Assembly (NCBI GenBank): GCA_030149115.1
Contig: JASBSE010000143.1
Span: 1 to 6,447 of the forward strand
Direction of reading: 5' to 3'
DNA length: 6,447 nucleotides
Source: Winogradskyella sp.
Lineage (GTDB): Bacteria > Bacteroidota > Bacteroidia > Flavobacteriales > Flavobacteriaceae
In this document: positions 1 through 5,334 of the stretch, piece after piece
Position numbering within the stretch: the stretch's first letter is position 1
How the letters are laid out: each line of letters starts with the position of its first letter
The notes under the pieces: generated by a model
The model's database searches: none
Seen by the model: only the letters and a program-made list of their open reading frames with translations
Told to the model about the DNA's origin: nothing
Translations under genes and position numbers: made by a program

Positions 1-215
1 TTCCATCCAGGATTCCAAAAGTACCCAATGCAAGGGGATGTTTCAATGTCAAAGAACAGCCTTTTAATTCCTAGCCCACTTCTTAGGGCTTGCAAGGCAT
101 TTAATTGGCTGTCGTTTAGGAAGTACCTTGTGTTTGTTCTCCCTTTGTCGTTTGGCTTAACTTCTAAACCTAGTTTTTTAGCTTCTTCTGGGTAAAGTCT
201 TTTACGTACTTTCAT
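1..215 (-). CDS. DnaQ/RNase H-like 3'-5' exonuclease, N-terminal part (runs off window)
   Basis: Only the first 71 codons are inside the window; the gene continues past base 1. The ATG lies one base after the TAA of the endolysin gene, which fixes the start. Residues 53-61 read LFFDIETSP, the ExoI motif (DxE, here D56 and E58, the metal-binding acids) of DnaQ-like and B-family polymerase 3'-5' exonucleases. The motif is followed by YFWNPGW, a form I associate with RNase H-like proteins of Bacteroidota and their phages. Ahead of it sits a basic region of about 50 residues (MKVRKRLYPEEAKK, then KGRTNTRYFLNDSQL) that could be a separate DNA-binding or adaptor part. Known of the family: exonucleases of this fold degrade or proofread DNA or process RNA. 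The ExoII and ExoIII motifs and any polymerase domain would lie outside the window, so nuclease alone versus polymerase cannot be decided here. Confidence 0.75.
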   Translation of the reverse strand, partial: MKVRKRLYPEEAKKLGLEVKPNDKGRTNTRYFLNDSQLNALQALRSGLGIKRLFFDIETSPCIGYFWNPGW

Positions 216-216
216 A

Positions 217-600
217 TTAATTGGTGTAATTCCACCTAGCCTTATAGCCCCTAATATCATAATGTACGAAACCGTTATAAAGACCTAAACCGCCTTCTAA
301 CATTTCGCCTTTAGATATTAAACGCTCTATTTCTGTGTGGAGTTGTTTTGGTGTATAATCTCGGCTGGTTATATCCGCAGCCCTTCCATAAATATGTTGG
401 CTATTTTTAACGCCCCCGATTCTTTTATTGTGTTGCGGGGAACGATATGCGCTGTTTATGTGTATTGGTGCTTGCAAATGATCTCTAAGGATTTGCAGTT
501 GTTCTGCTAATATAATAATATTTTTTAAAACATCCTTAGGCATTCTGCGCCCGTCCTTAGAGTTAAACTCTCTTTTATTAAAGTTTTTAGTTATCTGCAT
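217..600 (-). CDS. Peptidase M15 family endolysin (D-Ala-D-Ala carboxypeptidase-like)
   Basis: This 127-aa protein is a complete single-domain zinc peptidase of the M15 (VanY/YcbK-like) type. Residues 50-54 (SAYRS) carry the conserved arginine. Residues 67-77 (SQHIYGRAADI) hold the SxHxxGxAxD motif with the probable zinc ligands H69 and D76. Residues 111-117 (FVHYDIR) supply the third ligand, H113. Known of the family: these enzymes cut peptide stems or crosslinks in peptidoglycan, and phages use them as endolysins. There is no signal peptide or membrane segment, so it would need a holin-type partner to reach the cell wall; candidates lie just upstream. Its ATG shares one base with the TGA of the cupin gene (TGATG), which suggests coupled translation. 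A virion-associated role is possible but less likely given the neighbours. Confidence 0.9.
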   Translation of the reverse strand: MQITKNFNKREFNSKDGRRMPKDVLKNIIILAEQLQILRDHLQAPIHINSAYRSPQHNKRIGGVKNSQHIYGRAADITSRDYTPKQLHTEIERLISKGEMLEGGLGLYNGFVHYDIRGYKARWNYTN

Positions 601-1058
601 CAGTCAAAATATACTCTTAGTACTGTGTATTTTAAAGCTACGGGGGTGTGTCCTATCCCTTGCGGAAATACAACGCTCTCGCCCTCTTTATAACTTGTCT
701 GCGTCATTAAGTCGTAAAGCTCCCCCTCTATTACATCGCATTGCTCCGTAACGTCACTATGAAAATGAAACCCGAATTTACCCCCTTGTATTATTTCAGT
801 ATCAAAAACTAATGTTCCGTTAAAAAGGGTTTTTCTGCGTCTTATTCTTACCCCTGGGTTAACCTCATACCAAACCATTTCAGAGAATTTAAGAAGCTCA
901 GATTTAGGTATATCGTTTACCTCATTTTGTCCTTTAAAATTATCTAAAATATCTAAAAGACTTTTGTGGGTAATTTCTAGCCTATCCCTACCAATTGGAT
1001 CTCTAAAGTCTATTTTTAATCTAGGGGGTATTTTATCTACCTTTGTCTCTAAGCACAT
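600..1058 (-). CDS. Cupin-fold metal-binding protein of unknown role
   Basis: This is a 152-aa protein with an intact C-terminal cupin barrel. Motif 1 is G93-x4-H98-x-H100-x4-E105-x6-G112, and motif 2 is G126-x5-P132-x-G134-x2-H137. All four usual metal ligands (H98, H100, E105, H137) are present, so metal binding is likely. The first 60 or so residues are charged and look like an added alpha/beta segment with no motif I recognise. Cupins include dioxygenases, isomerases, sugar-nucleotide enzymes and simple small-molecule sensors, so the reaction cannot be named. There is no signal peptide or membrane segment, so it should act in the cytoplasm. The ATG overlaps the end of the TM/coiled-coil gene by 26 bases; the next in-frame Met (residue 61) would leave only the barrel. 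The TGA overlaps the endolysin ATG. A cupin between lysis genes is unusual. Confidence 0.8.
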   Translation of the reverse strand: MCLETKVDKIPPRLKIDFRDPIGRDRLEITHKSLLDILDNFKGQNEVNDIPKSELLKFSEMVWYEVNPGVRIRRRKTLFNGTLVFDTEIIQGGKFGFHFHSDVTEQCDVIEGELYDLMTQTSYKEGESVVFPQGIGHTPVALKYTVLRVYFD

Positions 1059-1365
1059 CGCTAAAGTGGTTTATTCGTTCCAACACTTTCGCTACTATCG
1101 TGTAGTACTTTTCCTGAAAGTTATCGCTTTCGGCTTTGGCAGAATCTTTAGCTTGTATTAGTTCTTCCCTTAAATCTTTAATTTCTTGAAACCACTCCTC
1201 CCTATCCTTTTCATGCTTCTTTTGTTGGCTGTTGTTCTGCTTTATTAAATAGCCACAGAAAACCAAAAGCAGTCCAATTACGGAAACGCTTTCAATACTA
1301 AGTAATTCTATTAATTCTCTACCTTGCATGGGCATTGTATTATAAGTATTAAAGAAATTATACAC
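1033..1365 (-). CDS. Small one-pass membrane protein with coiled coil (holin- or spanin-like)
   Basis: This 110-aa protein has one hydrophobic segment at about residues 25-41 (VSVIGLLLVFCGYLI). A highly charged, helical, coiled-coil-like stretch follows from about residue 46 to 98 (QQKKHEKDREEWFQEIKD and onward). The layout of a short N-terminus, one membrane helix and a charged coil is shared by BhlA/UviB-type holin-like proteins and by inner-membrane spanins. No sequence feature decides between them. It lies two genes upstream of the M15 endolysin, which supports a lysis role by context only. The start is uncertain: the first ATG overlaps the previous gene by 55 bases, while Met11 (ATG ending at 1335) or Met13 (1329) would cut this to about 20 bases and leave the membrane segment whole. 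Confidence 0.7.
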   Translation of the reverse strand: MYNFFNTYNTMPMQGRELIELLSIESVSVIGLLLVFCGYLIKQNNSQQKKHEKDREEWFQEIKDLREELIQAKDSAKAESDNFQEKYYTIVAKVLERINHFSDVLRDKGR

Positions 1366-1685
1366 ACCAAAACTAATACTATTAAATCATAAATGGTATT
1401 ATATATATCTACCTTAAAAATATCATAATAAGCCCTACAAAAAAGAGATATCAAATTATTAATTCCCAATCCAATAACGGCTAATTTGGTAGCCTTACAG
1501 TAAAGAAATTTTCTATAATATAAATACGTAGGAATTATAAATAAAATACTGTAACCTACTGAATCACCCGCGTATTTAAACACAGAATAATACCGCTCTT
1601 TTGAACTAACTAAACTACTTAACGCACTAAGAATTAATGCGATAAATGGTATTAGTCCTATTATATTTCTACTTTGTCGGTTCAC
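1311..1685 (-). CDS. Four-helix integral membrane protein, unknown
   Basis: This 124-aa protein is almost wholly hydrophobic, with four probable membrane helices at about residues 8-27, 40-57, 66-83 and 97-117. Short loops between them contain basic and tyrosine residues (SSKERYYSVFKY, YYRKFLYCKATK). I recognise no family. The start is GTG; no ATG exists in the frame, and the reading frame overlaps the 3' end of the previous gene by 17 bases. Its position between another small membrane protein and a TM/coiled-coil protein, all upstream of an endolysin, makes holin, antiholin or another lysis-control function a reasonable guess. The sequence itself shows only that it is a membrane protein. The unbroken hydrophobic pattern and the tight packing argue that it is a real gene. 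Confidence 0.65.
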   Translation of the reverse strand: MNRQSRNIIGLIPFIALILSALSSLVSSKERYYSVFKYAGDSVGYSILFIIPTYLYYRKFLYCKATKLAVIGLGINNLISLFCRAYYDIFKVDIYNTIYDLIVLVLVCIISLILIIQCPCKVEN

Positions 1686-2016
1686 TTAATCCACCTCCGC
1701 CAATGCTTTTTCCAGTAGGATCACTTAATCCACCGCCTCCGATTGACTTAATTACACTTTCTAATGGTTTCAAAATTACCGCATGGAATCCAAATGCCAA
1801 ACAAAAAGAGGCAAAAGAACTACCAGAATCTGCATCTGAAAGATAACAATAAATGATTGAAATAGGGGCAGATATAGCCAAAATCTTAAAAGTAGTGTTC
1901 CACTTCCAATTTTTAAATACTGTCGTTTTTGTGATGAAATACCCTACAGATATAACCAACAAAAAAACAACCCAGTTCATTTGCGGGAATATAGCTTCCC
2001 ATACTTGATTTAACAT
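1669..2016 (-). CDS. Holin candidate: small membrane protein with Gly-rich repeat tail
   Basis: This 115-aa protein has hydrophobic segments at about residues 13-29 (NWVVFLLVISVGYFI), 44-59 (KILAISAPISIIYCYL) and 67-83 (the more amphipathic SSFASFCLAFGFHAVIL). It ends in a hydrophilic tail made of two copies of a 13-residue unit, SIGGGGLSDPTGK and SIGGGGLSEPTK. Small size, two or three membrane helices and a flexible polar C-terminus are typical of phage holins, which open the inner membrane to release endolysin. I place it there by architecture and by position upstream of the endolysin, not by a family match. The ATG follows the previous stop by 7 AT-only bases, with no Shine-Dalgarno. The tail-coding DNA also contains the GTG start of the next membrane gene. 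Confidence 0.7.
   Translation of the reverse strand: MLNQVWEAIFPQMNWVVFLLVISVGYFITKTTVFKNWKWNTTFKILAISAPISIIYCYLSDADSGSSFASFCLAFGFHAVILKPLESVIKSIGGGGLSDPTGKSIGGGGLSEPTK
1672..1746 (-). repeat. Coding tandem repeat, two units (39 bp + 36 bp)
   Basis: This repeat encodes the Gly-rich tail of the holin candidate, residues 91-103 and 104-115. The two protein units are nearly identical, but the codons differ at many synonymous positions in the SIGGGG and PT parts, while GGTGGATTAAGTGA is conserved exactly. That fits an old duplication kept by selection on the protein rather than a fresh slippage event. Confidence 0.85.
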
Positions 2017-2023
2017 AATTTAT

Positions 2024-2581
2024 CTATTTAAAAAATCTTAGTTTAAGCAAGTATCTCTTGTCATCAGTACCCGCCATAAAATTTATATTGTCGTAAAACA
2101 ACCTCCAAGGACTCCACCACTTTAAAGGACGTGTAAACGAATACCTAAAATGCTTAACACGTTGGTCGTTTATGTTAAAATAGGCTAACTTCTTGCCTCG
2201 GTACATTTTATTCATCCAAAGCAAACCAGATCCGTCTCCCTCGTTAATCTTAATTACCACGTTAGATTTCTTGCCCCTTGCGCTTGCCCCTATCCAGTTC
2301 TTAAAATTCCATGACGGGTTACGAAAAGCACCCCACTTAATAGCGATCCAAAACCGCTTTAAAAAACCAGCTGTTTCAAATCCTTGTGCATTTCGCCAAT
2401 TAGCATCACCGTGCCAGTTGCTAAGTGTGCTATCTTCATCGAAATTCTGCCAAGGGTGAAATATTAAAATATTCCAGCCTATCAAGTAGTTAAATACATA
2501 CGCCAAAGGGTACATAAAAAGCCCTAGCAATGCCATTATCGCCTCTATTAGTTTTATGAGTGTGAATCTTAAATACATCAT
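2024..2581 (-). CDS. Trp-rich membrane-anchored phage protein (DUF7338-like), unknown function
   Basis: This 185-aa protein has one hydrophobic stretch at about residues 7-30 (TLIKLIEAIMALLGLFMYPLA). The rest is soluble and extremely rich in tryptophan and other aromatics. Recognisable short motifs are YLIGWN at 32-37, FRNPSWNFKNWIG at 86-98, and PLKWWSPWRLF at 152-162. The combination of an N-terminal membrane segment, a GW-N/H stretch and an RNP-x-x-NF motif reminds me of a widespread phage family annotated as DUF7338, whose function I do not know; the match is from memory. The gene sits between the tail-fibre block and the lysis block. Its start is ATGATG, and the first ATG overlaps the TGA of a 39-codon gene (ATGA), which suggests translational coupling. 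A role in the cell envelope is inference only. Confidence 0.7.
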   Translation of the reverse strand: MMYLRFTLIKLIEAIMALLGLFMYPLAYVFNYLIGWNILIFHPWQNFDEDSTLSNWHGDANWRNAQGFETAGFLKRFWIAIKWGAFRNPSWNFKNWIGASARGKKSNVVIKINEGDGSGLLWMNKMYRGKKLAYFNINDQRVKHFRYSFTRPLKWWSPWRLFYDNINFMAGTDDKRYLLKLRFFK

Positions 2582-2697
2582 AGCAGCGAGTAATCAAATT
2601 TAAACAAAAAAACTCCTTCTTTATACTTTGAGCAAACAATTTTTATCTTGTCGTCTATGTCGTGTATAATGTCCAAGTGTTGTCCAAGTACAGCCAT
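2578..2697 (-). CDS. Small 39-aa protein, unknown, coupled to the next gene
   Basis: This 39-codon frame starts at ATG (2697-2695) and ends in TGA (2580-2578). It begins MAVLGQHLDIIHDIDDKIKI, continues with a KYKEGVFLFKFDYSLL end, and contains one Cys. It fills what would otherwise be the only gap in a gene array without gaps. Its stop overlaps the start codon of the following gene in an ATGA arrangement, the usual mark of real phage gene junctions. The frame is closed upstream by a TGA just after the previous gene, so it cannot be much longer. I recognise no family. Being short, it could still be a chance frame. A competing 17-codon frame starts a little upstream (MKFLWLYLDN...) but ends inside this one and looks less convincing. 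Confidence 0.5.
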   Translation of the reverse strand: MAVLGQHLDIIHDIDDKIKIVCSKYKEGVFLFKFDYSLL

Positions 2698-2724
2698 AAA
2701 AATTTCATACGCTTGAGTTAATCA

Positions 2725-3054
2725 TTACTCCTCTTTTTCAGAAAAAGGATTGTATCTAGTTTCTTTTGTTGGATTTTCCTTTTCATAGATTTGTTTTTCT
2801 AAATTTTTTTTCAAGTCATTACTATCAACTTCTTCTGATTGAAGCCAACCTATTACTATTTCCTCAGTAAGATTTTCATACGGAGTGAAGTTTTCTAGAT
2901 CTGGTGCAAGTATTTTCTTTGTTCCAATAGCAGACGCTGTTGTTCCTTGTTCGTTATAAGCAGTTAGTACCCAATGGATATTGTAGACTACGTCCTGTAA
3001 GTCATTATCCTGTTTTAAAATGTCTAGTGCGTTGATTGTAAATTTATATTCCAC
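2725..3054 (-). CDS. Conserved phage protein of the fibre region (DUF7936-like)
   Basis: This 109-aa soluble protein fits, from memory, a widespread phage family (DUF7936-like). The pattern is: an N-terminal YKFTINALD; then VVYNIHWVLTAYNEQGT near residues 22-38; an APDLENFTPYENLTEE stretch near residues 50-65; VIGWLQ; and a C-terminal helix ending in NPTKET-NPF. No function is known to me. The gene is usually found close to tail-fibre or lysis genes, as here. The start is GTG, four bases after the stop of the preceding small frame. No ATG is available nearby, and the resulting N-terminus (MEYKFTINALD) matches where the family normally begins, which supports the GTG. The C-terminal 25 residues are strongly charged. 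There is no membrane segment or signal peptide. Confidence 0.75.
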   Translation of the reverse strand: MEYKFTINALDILKQDNDLQDVVYNIHWVLTAYNEQGTTASAIGTKKILAPDLENFTPYENLTEEIVIGWLQSEEVDSNDLKKNLEKQIYEKENPTKETRYNPFSEKEE

Positions 3055-3058
3055 GTCT

Positions 3059-3283
3059 TTAAATTTGTGTGTACTCTATTAATACTGTTGCTGAACATCC
3101 ATAAACCAATTCTGTTATTCCTCCGCTTGTTATAAATCCAAATTGAATTCTATCTCCAACAGAGAATGTTAAATCACTATCAGAAAATGTATAAACTCCC
3201 TGCATAGAAGCTGTTTCTCCTCTAGTAGTCGTTGGTGTGAAGTCAAACGATAATCCATTTATTAAAATTATGCGTATATCCAA
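3059..3283 (-). CDS. Beta-rich small protein resembling a detached fibre C-terminal domain
   Basis: This frame encodes up to 74 residues directly after the fibre gene, overlapping its end by 16 bases in the -1 frame. The sequence (FDFTPTTTRGE, then YTFSDSDLTFSVGDRIQFGF, then ELVYGCSATVLIEYTQI) is strand-rich. It looks like the C-terminal beta-sandwich often found at the end of tail fibres, where a GDR- strand is followed by a final VTLEY-like strand; that likeness is my reading, not a database match. The only start near the beginning is TTG, immediately after an in-frame TAA. The next in-frame ATG (3205) would give 48 residues and lose the first strands. It may be a separately translated fibre accessory or tip protein, or the relic of a longer fibre whose upstream part was replaced. 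Confidence 0.55.
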   Translation of the reverse strand: MDIRIILINGLSFDFTPTTTRGETASMQGVYTFSDSDLTFSVGDRIQFGFITSGGITELVYGCSATVLIEYTQI

Positions 3284-4935
3284 TTAGTACCGTCAAAAAA
3301 TACAGGAACAGTAACATATCCTCCACCGACTACGGTAGCACCATAAATTGGCGTTATAGCATCTGTAACATAAACTCGCATTCCAACAACACCCGTAGGT
3401 AAGCTGGCAACTGTATAACCTTTTAATATTGCTGAATTTCCTAAATGAACATCTCCTTTTAAATAAGTATCTGTAATAGAATCATTACCTAAAACAACAG
3501 TGTTTGACCCTAAACCTATTGCATTATATCCTATAACAATCTCATTTTGATCATTGTCTGCTAAGGCTTTTGTTCCTGCACCTAAAAATACGTTGTAATC
3601 TCCAGTAGTATTAGCTGTTGACCCGTCTGCTATGTAACTACCTGCATCACTCCCGCTTGCTGTGTTAAAAACACCCGTTGTGTTGAACCGCAAAGATAAA
3701 TACCCATTCGCCGTGTTATTATTACCCGTTGTGTTTGAGAATAAAGCATTATACCCATTCGCCATGTTATTAGCTCCCGTTGTATTGAATCGCAAAGCTA
3801 AAGACCCATTCGCCGTGTTATTATTACCCGTTGTGTTTGAGAATAAAGCAAAATACCCATTCGCTATGTTATGATTACCCGTCGTGTTTGAGTACAAAGC
3901 ATTATACCCATTCGCTATGTTATGACTACCCGTTGTGTTTTCTCGCAAAGCTGAATACCCGTTTGCCGTGTTATTATTACCCGTTGTGTTGAATCGCAAA
4001 GCTAAAGACCCGTTTGCTGTGTTATAACTACCCGTTGTGTTTGATCGCAAAGCTGAATACCCGTTTGACGTGTTATTATTACCCGTTGTATTTGATTGCA
4101 AAGCGTAAAACCCTATACCTACATTTCTATTGTCAGTTCTGTCGTCATTTGAACCCGCATCCGTACCTATATAAACACTGTTACCACCATCGTTAAGAGT
4201 AATTTCACCAACTACATCTAGAGCTGTTGATGGTGATGTTGTACCTATTCCCATACGACCATTACCCTCATCTAGATGAACAACACCCGATTCTGTTGTA
4301 TATGTAGATGACCCAACCCAAATCTTTCCAGTTGTAAGGTTAGTATCTTGCTTAGCGTCTAATGCTGCTTGCTGTGTTGTAGATACGGGTTTATCCAAGT
4401 CAGAAGTATTATCGACATTTCCCAAGCCTACATCTGTAGCCGTAACGCCATGCGGATTGCCCGTTATTGCATCGTGTCTAGCGTCATTTAAATACTGCGG
4501 GTGGTCGTCATCTGCTAGTCCCGTCAACGCTCCATGATCTGAAACACCAATTTGCAGAATAGTATAGTTATCCGTTCCCGTAGTAGTTCCCGTTTTGGTA
4601 ATTACATAAATAGAGCCGCTAATATCTTGTAACGCTTGGGGTATATTTGCGTTTATTGCGGTAGAATCTATTGTAAACCCTGTTCCGTTTTGTATTACGT
4701 AAAAAGGTACACCCGTCTCTATGGATAAGGAGTTAACCAGAGTGTAGGTTAAAGAGTTGCCCCGCATTAATATGAAAGACCTATTATGTTCGGATAGCTG
4801 CGATTGACTTATGTCATAAGTAAAACTTGCGTATAATTCGTTAAAATTATCGTTTATTTTGTCAAACGCATCCCTTGTGATGTCGGCTGTTGGATCTCCA
4901 ACAAAACTACCTATATTTACCGTCTGTTTTGCCAT
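3268..4935 (-). CDS. Tail fibre / receptor-binding protein with 17-residue repeats
   Basis: This 555-aa fibre is modular. Residues 1-131 are an N-terminal module (MAKQTVNIGSF, then AFDKINDNFNELYASF), the type that attaches phage fibres to the virion; the preceding gene is a full copy of it. Residues 134-197 carry the fibre signatures DDDHPQY and NPHGVTATDVGLGNVDNT. Residues 228-243 (MGIGTTSPSTALDVVG) form a short linker domain common in fibres. Residues 282-434 are nine 17-residue repeats of the type NTTG-x2-NTANG-x2-ALRF, likely a trimeric beta-solenoid shaft. Residues 463-498 (EIVIGYNAIGLGSNTVVLG...) and the last 49 (YTVASLPTG... FFDGTNWIYA) are common fibre end modules. There is no S74 intramolecular chaperone domain at the C-terminus. 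The ATG overlaps the previous TAA (TAATG). Role: host binding by the virion. Confidence 0.88.
   Translation of the reverse strand: MAKQTVNIGSFVGDPTADITRDAFDKINDNFNELYASFTYDISQSQLSEHNRSFILMRGNSLTYTLVNSLSIETGVPFYVIQNGTGFTIDSTAINANIPQALQDISGSIYVITKTGTTTGTDNYTILQIGVSDHGALTGLADDDHPQYLNDARHDAITGNPHGVTATDVGLGNVDNTSDLDKPVSTTQQAALDAKQDTNLTTGKIWVGSSTYTTESGVVHLDEGNGRMGIGTTSPSTALDVVGEITLNDGGNSVYIGTDAGSNDDRTDNRNVGIGFYALQSNTTGNNNTSNGYSALRSNTTGSYNTANGSLALRFNTTGNNNTANGYSALRENTTGSHNIANGYNALYSNTTGNHNIANGYFALFSNTTGNNNTANGSLALRFNTTGANNMANGYNALFSNTTGNNNTANGYLSLRFNTTGVFNTASGSDAGSYIADGSTANTTGDYNVFLGAGTKALADNDQNEIVIGYNAIGLGSNTVVLGNDSITDTYLKGDVHLGNSAILKGYTVASLPTGVVGMRVYVTDAITPIYGATVVGGGYVTVPVFFDGTNWIYA
3634..4092 (-). 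repeat. Nine 51-bp in-frame tandem repeats in the fibre gene
   Basis: Nine units of exactly 51 bp encode residues 282-434, each starting with the codons for NTTG; GGGTA/GGGAG-type junctions recur every 51 bases from 4083 to 3675. Unit cores alternate among NNNTANG, SYNTANG, HNIANG and NNMANG, and endings among YSALRS, SLALRF, YNALFS and YLSLRF. Units 2 and 6 share their last six residues and 21 identical bases but differ before them, a mosaic pattern that suggests exchange between units. A degenerate tenth unit (VGIGFYALQS end) lies just ahead at 4093-4143. Confidence 0.93.
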
Positions 4936-5330
4936 TAAACTCCTAATTGATTTATAACGTATTCGTCTATATTGTTAGCCCTACCCGTTTTAGTTATCAA
5001 ATACCTAGAACCATTTGTAGATACCAAAGCCTTACTAAGCGTGGCATTAACGTTTGAATGGTCTATAGTAAAAGTGTTGCCTACTTGTATAATTTCCAAA
5101 CCATCTCCAACACTAAAGGCTAAATCGTCTTGCAATGTATATGTTAAATTGTCTCCCTTCATTATGACCGTAGCCTTAAAATCTGATACGCTTTGCAATG
5201 TATTTGACGTATATACATTAACCCTATAAAGCTCGTCGAAATTTTGGTTTATTTTATTAAATGCCGACCTAGTAGACTCTGCGCTCGGATCTTCTAAAAA
5301 AGTACCTATGTTAACTATTTGTTTTGCCAT
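4935..5330 (-). CDS. Stand-alone fibre N-terminal module (virion-attachment protein)
   Basis: The whole of this 131-aa protein aligns with residues 1-131 of the following fibre. The shared marks are MAKQ-VNIG-F--DP-A--TR-AF-KIN-NF-ELY at 1-35, LTYTL at 62-66, the GN-FTID and NVNA/INAN strands near 84-96, and Y-ITKTG near 109-115. It ends at the matching QLGV/QIGV. It has no shaft or receptor-binding part. Known of such modules: in phage fibres the first domain anchors the protein to the tail or head-tail collar. Here a lone anchor could form an adaptor ring or a socket that the long fibre pairs with, or could be the stump of a second fibre; that is inference. It starts with ATG four bases after the previous stop, and its TAA overlaps the fibre ATG by one base, which favours joint translation. 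Confidence 0.82.
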   Translation of the reverse strand: MAKQIVNIGTFLEDPSAESTRSAFNKINQNFDELYRVNVYTSNTLQSVSDFKATVIMKGDNLTYTLQDDLAFSVGDGLEIIQVGNTFTIDHSNVNATLSKALVSTNGSRYLITKTGRANNIDEYVINQLGV

Positions 5331-5334
5331 TTAA

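Noticed and set aside
964..2459. Plus-strand frames at 964-1161, 1646-1846 and 2193-2459
   Set aside because: Each lies opposite a better-supported minus-strand gene, shows no motif, and goes against the uniform gene direction. They are antisense shadows; the same holds for 4972-5229.
2590..2640. Bacteroidota promoter-like TAAATTTG upstream of the Trp-rich protein gene
   Set aside because: It matches the TAnnTTTG element, but no TTTG lies at the expected spacing upstream. It is inside the small coding frame, in AT-rich DNA where chance matches are common.
2698..2724. Transcription terminator between the DUF7936-like gene and the small 39-codon gene
   Set aside because: The short spacer has no GC-rich hairpin followed by a T run. 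I found no convincing terminator anywhere in the window.
3255..3300. Programmed -1 frameshift fusing the fibre to the beta-rich frame downstream
   Set aside because: The only slippery-looking run (TTTTTT in the fibre frame near 3296) is followed in the -1 frame by TGA and then TAA before the downstream frame opens, and no slippery heptamer lies after those stops.
3634..4092. Regularly spaced repeats suggestive of a CRISPR array
   Set aside because: The 51-bp units are directly joined, vary gradually, and encode a continuous fibre shaft on the minus strand. There are no unique spacers.
3662..4196. Open frames on the plus strand across the fibre repeats
   Set aside because: The repeat length is a multiple of three, so any frame open in one unit stays open in all. 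The products are low-complexity shadows of the fibre gene.
3268..5330. Diversity-generating retroelement acting on the fibre
   Set aside because: The window holds no reverse transcriptase, no template repeat and no adenine-specific variation. The repeats are structural.
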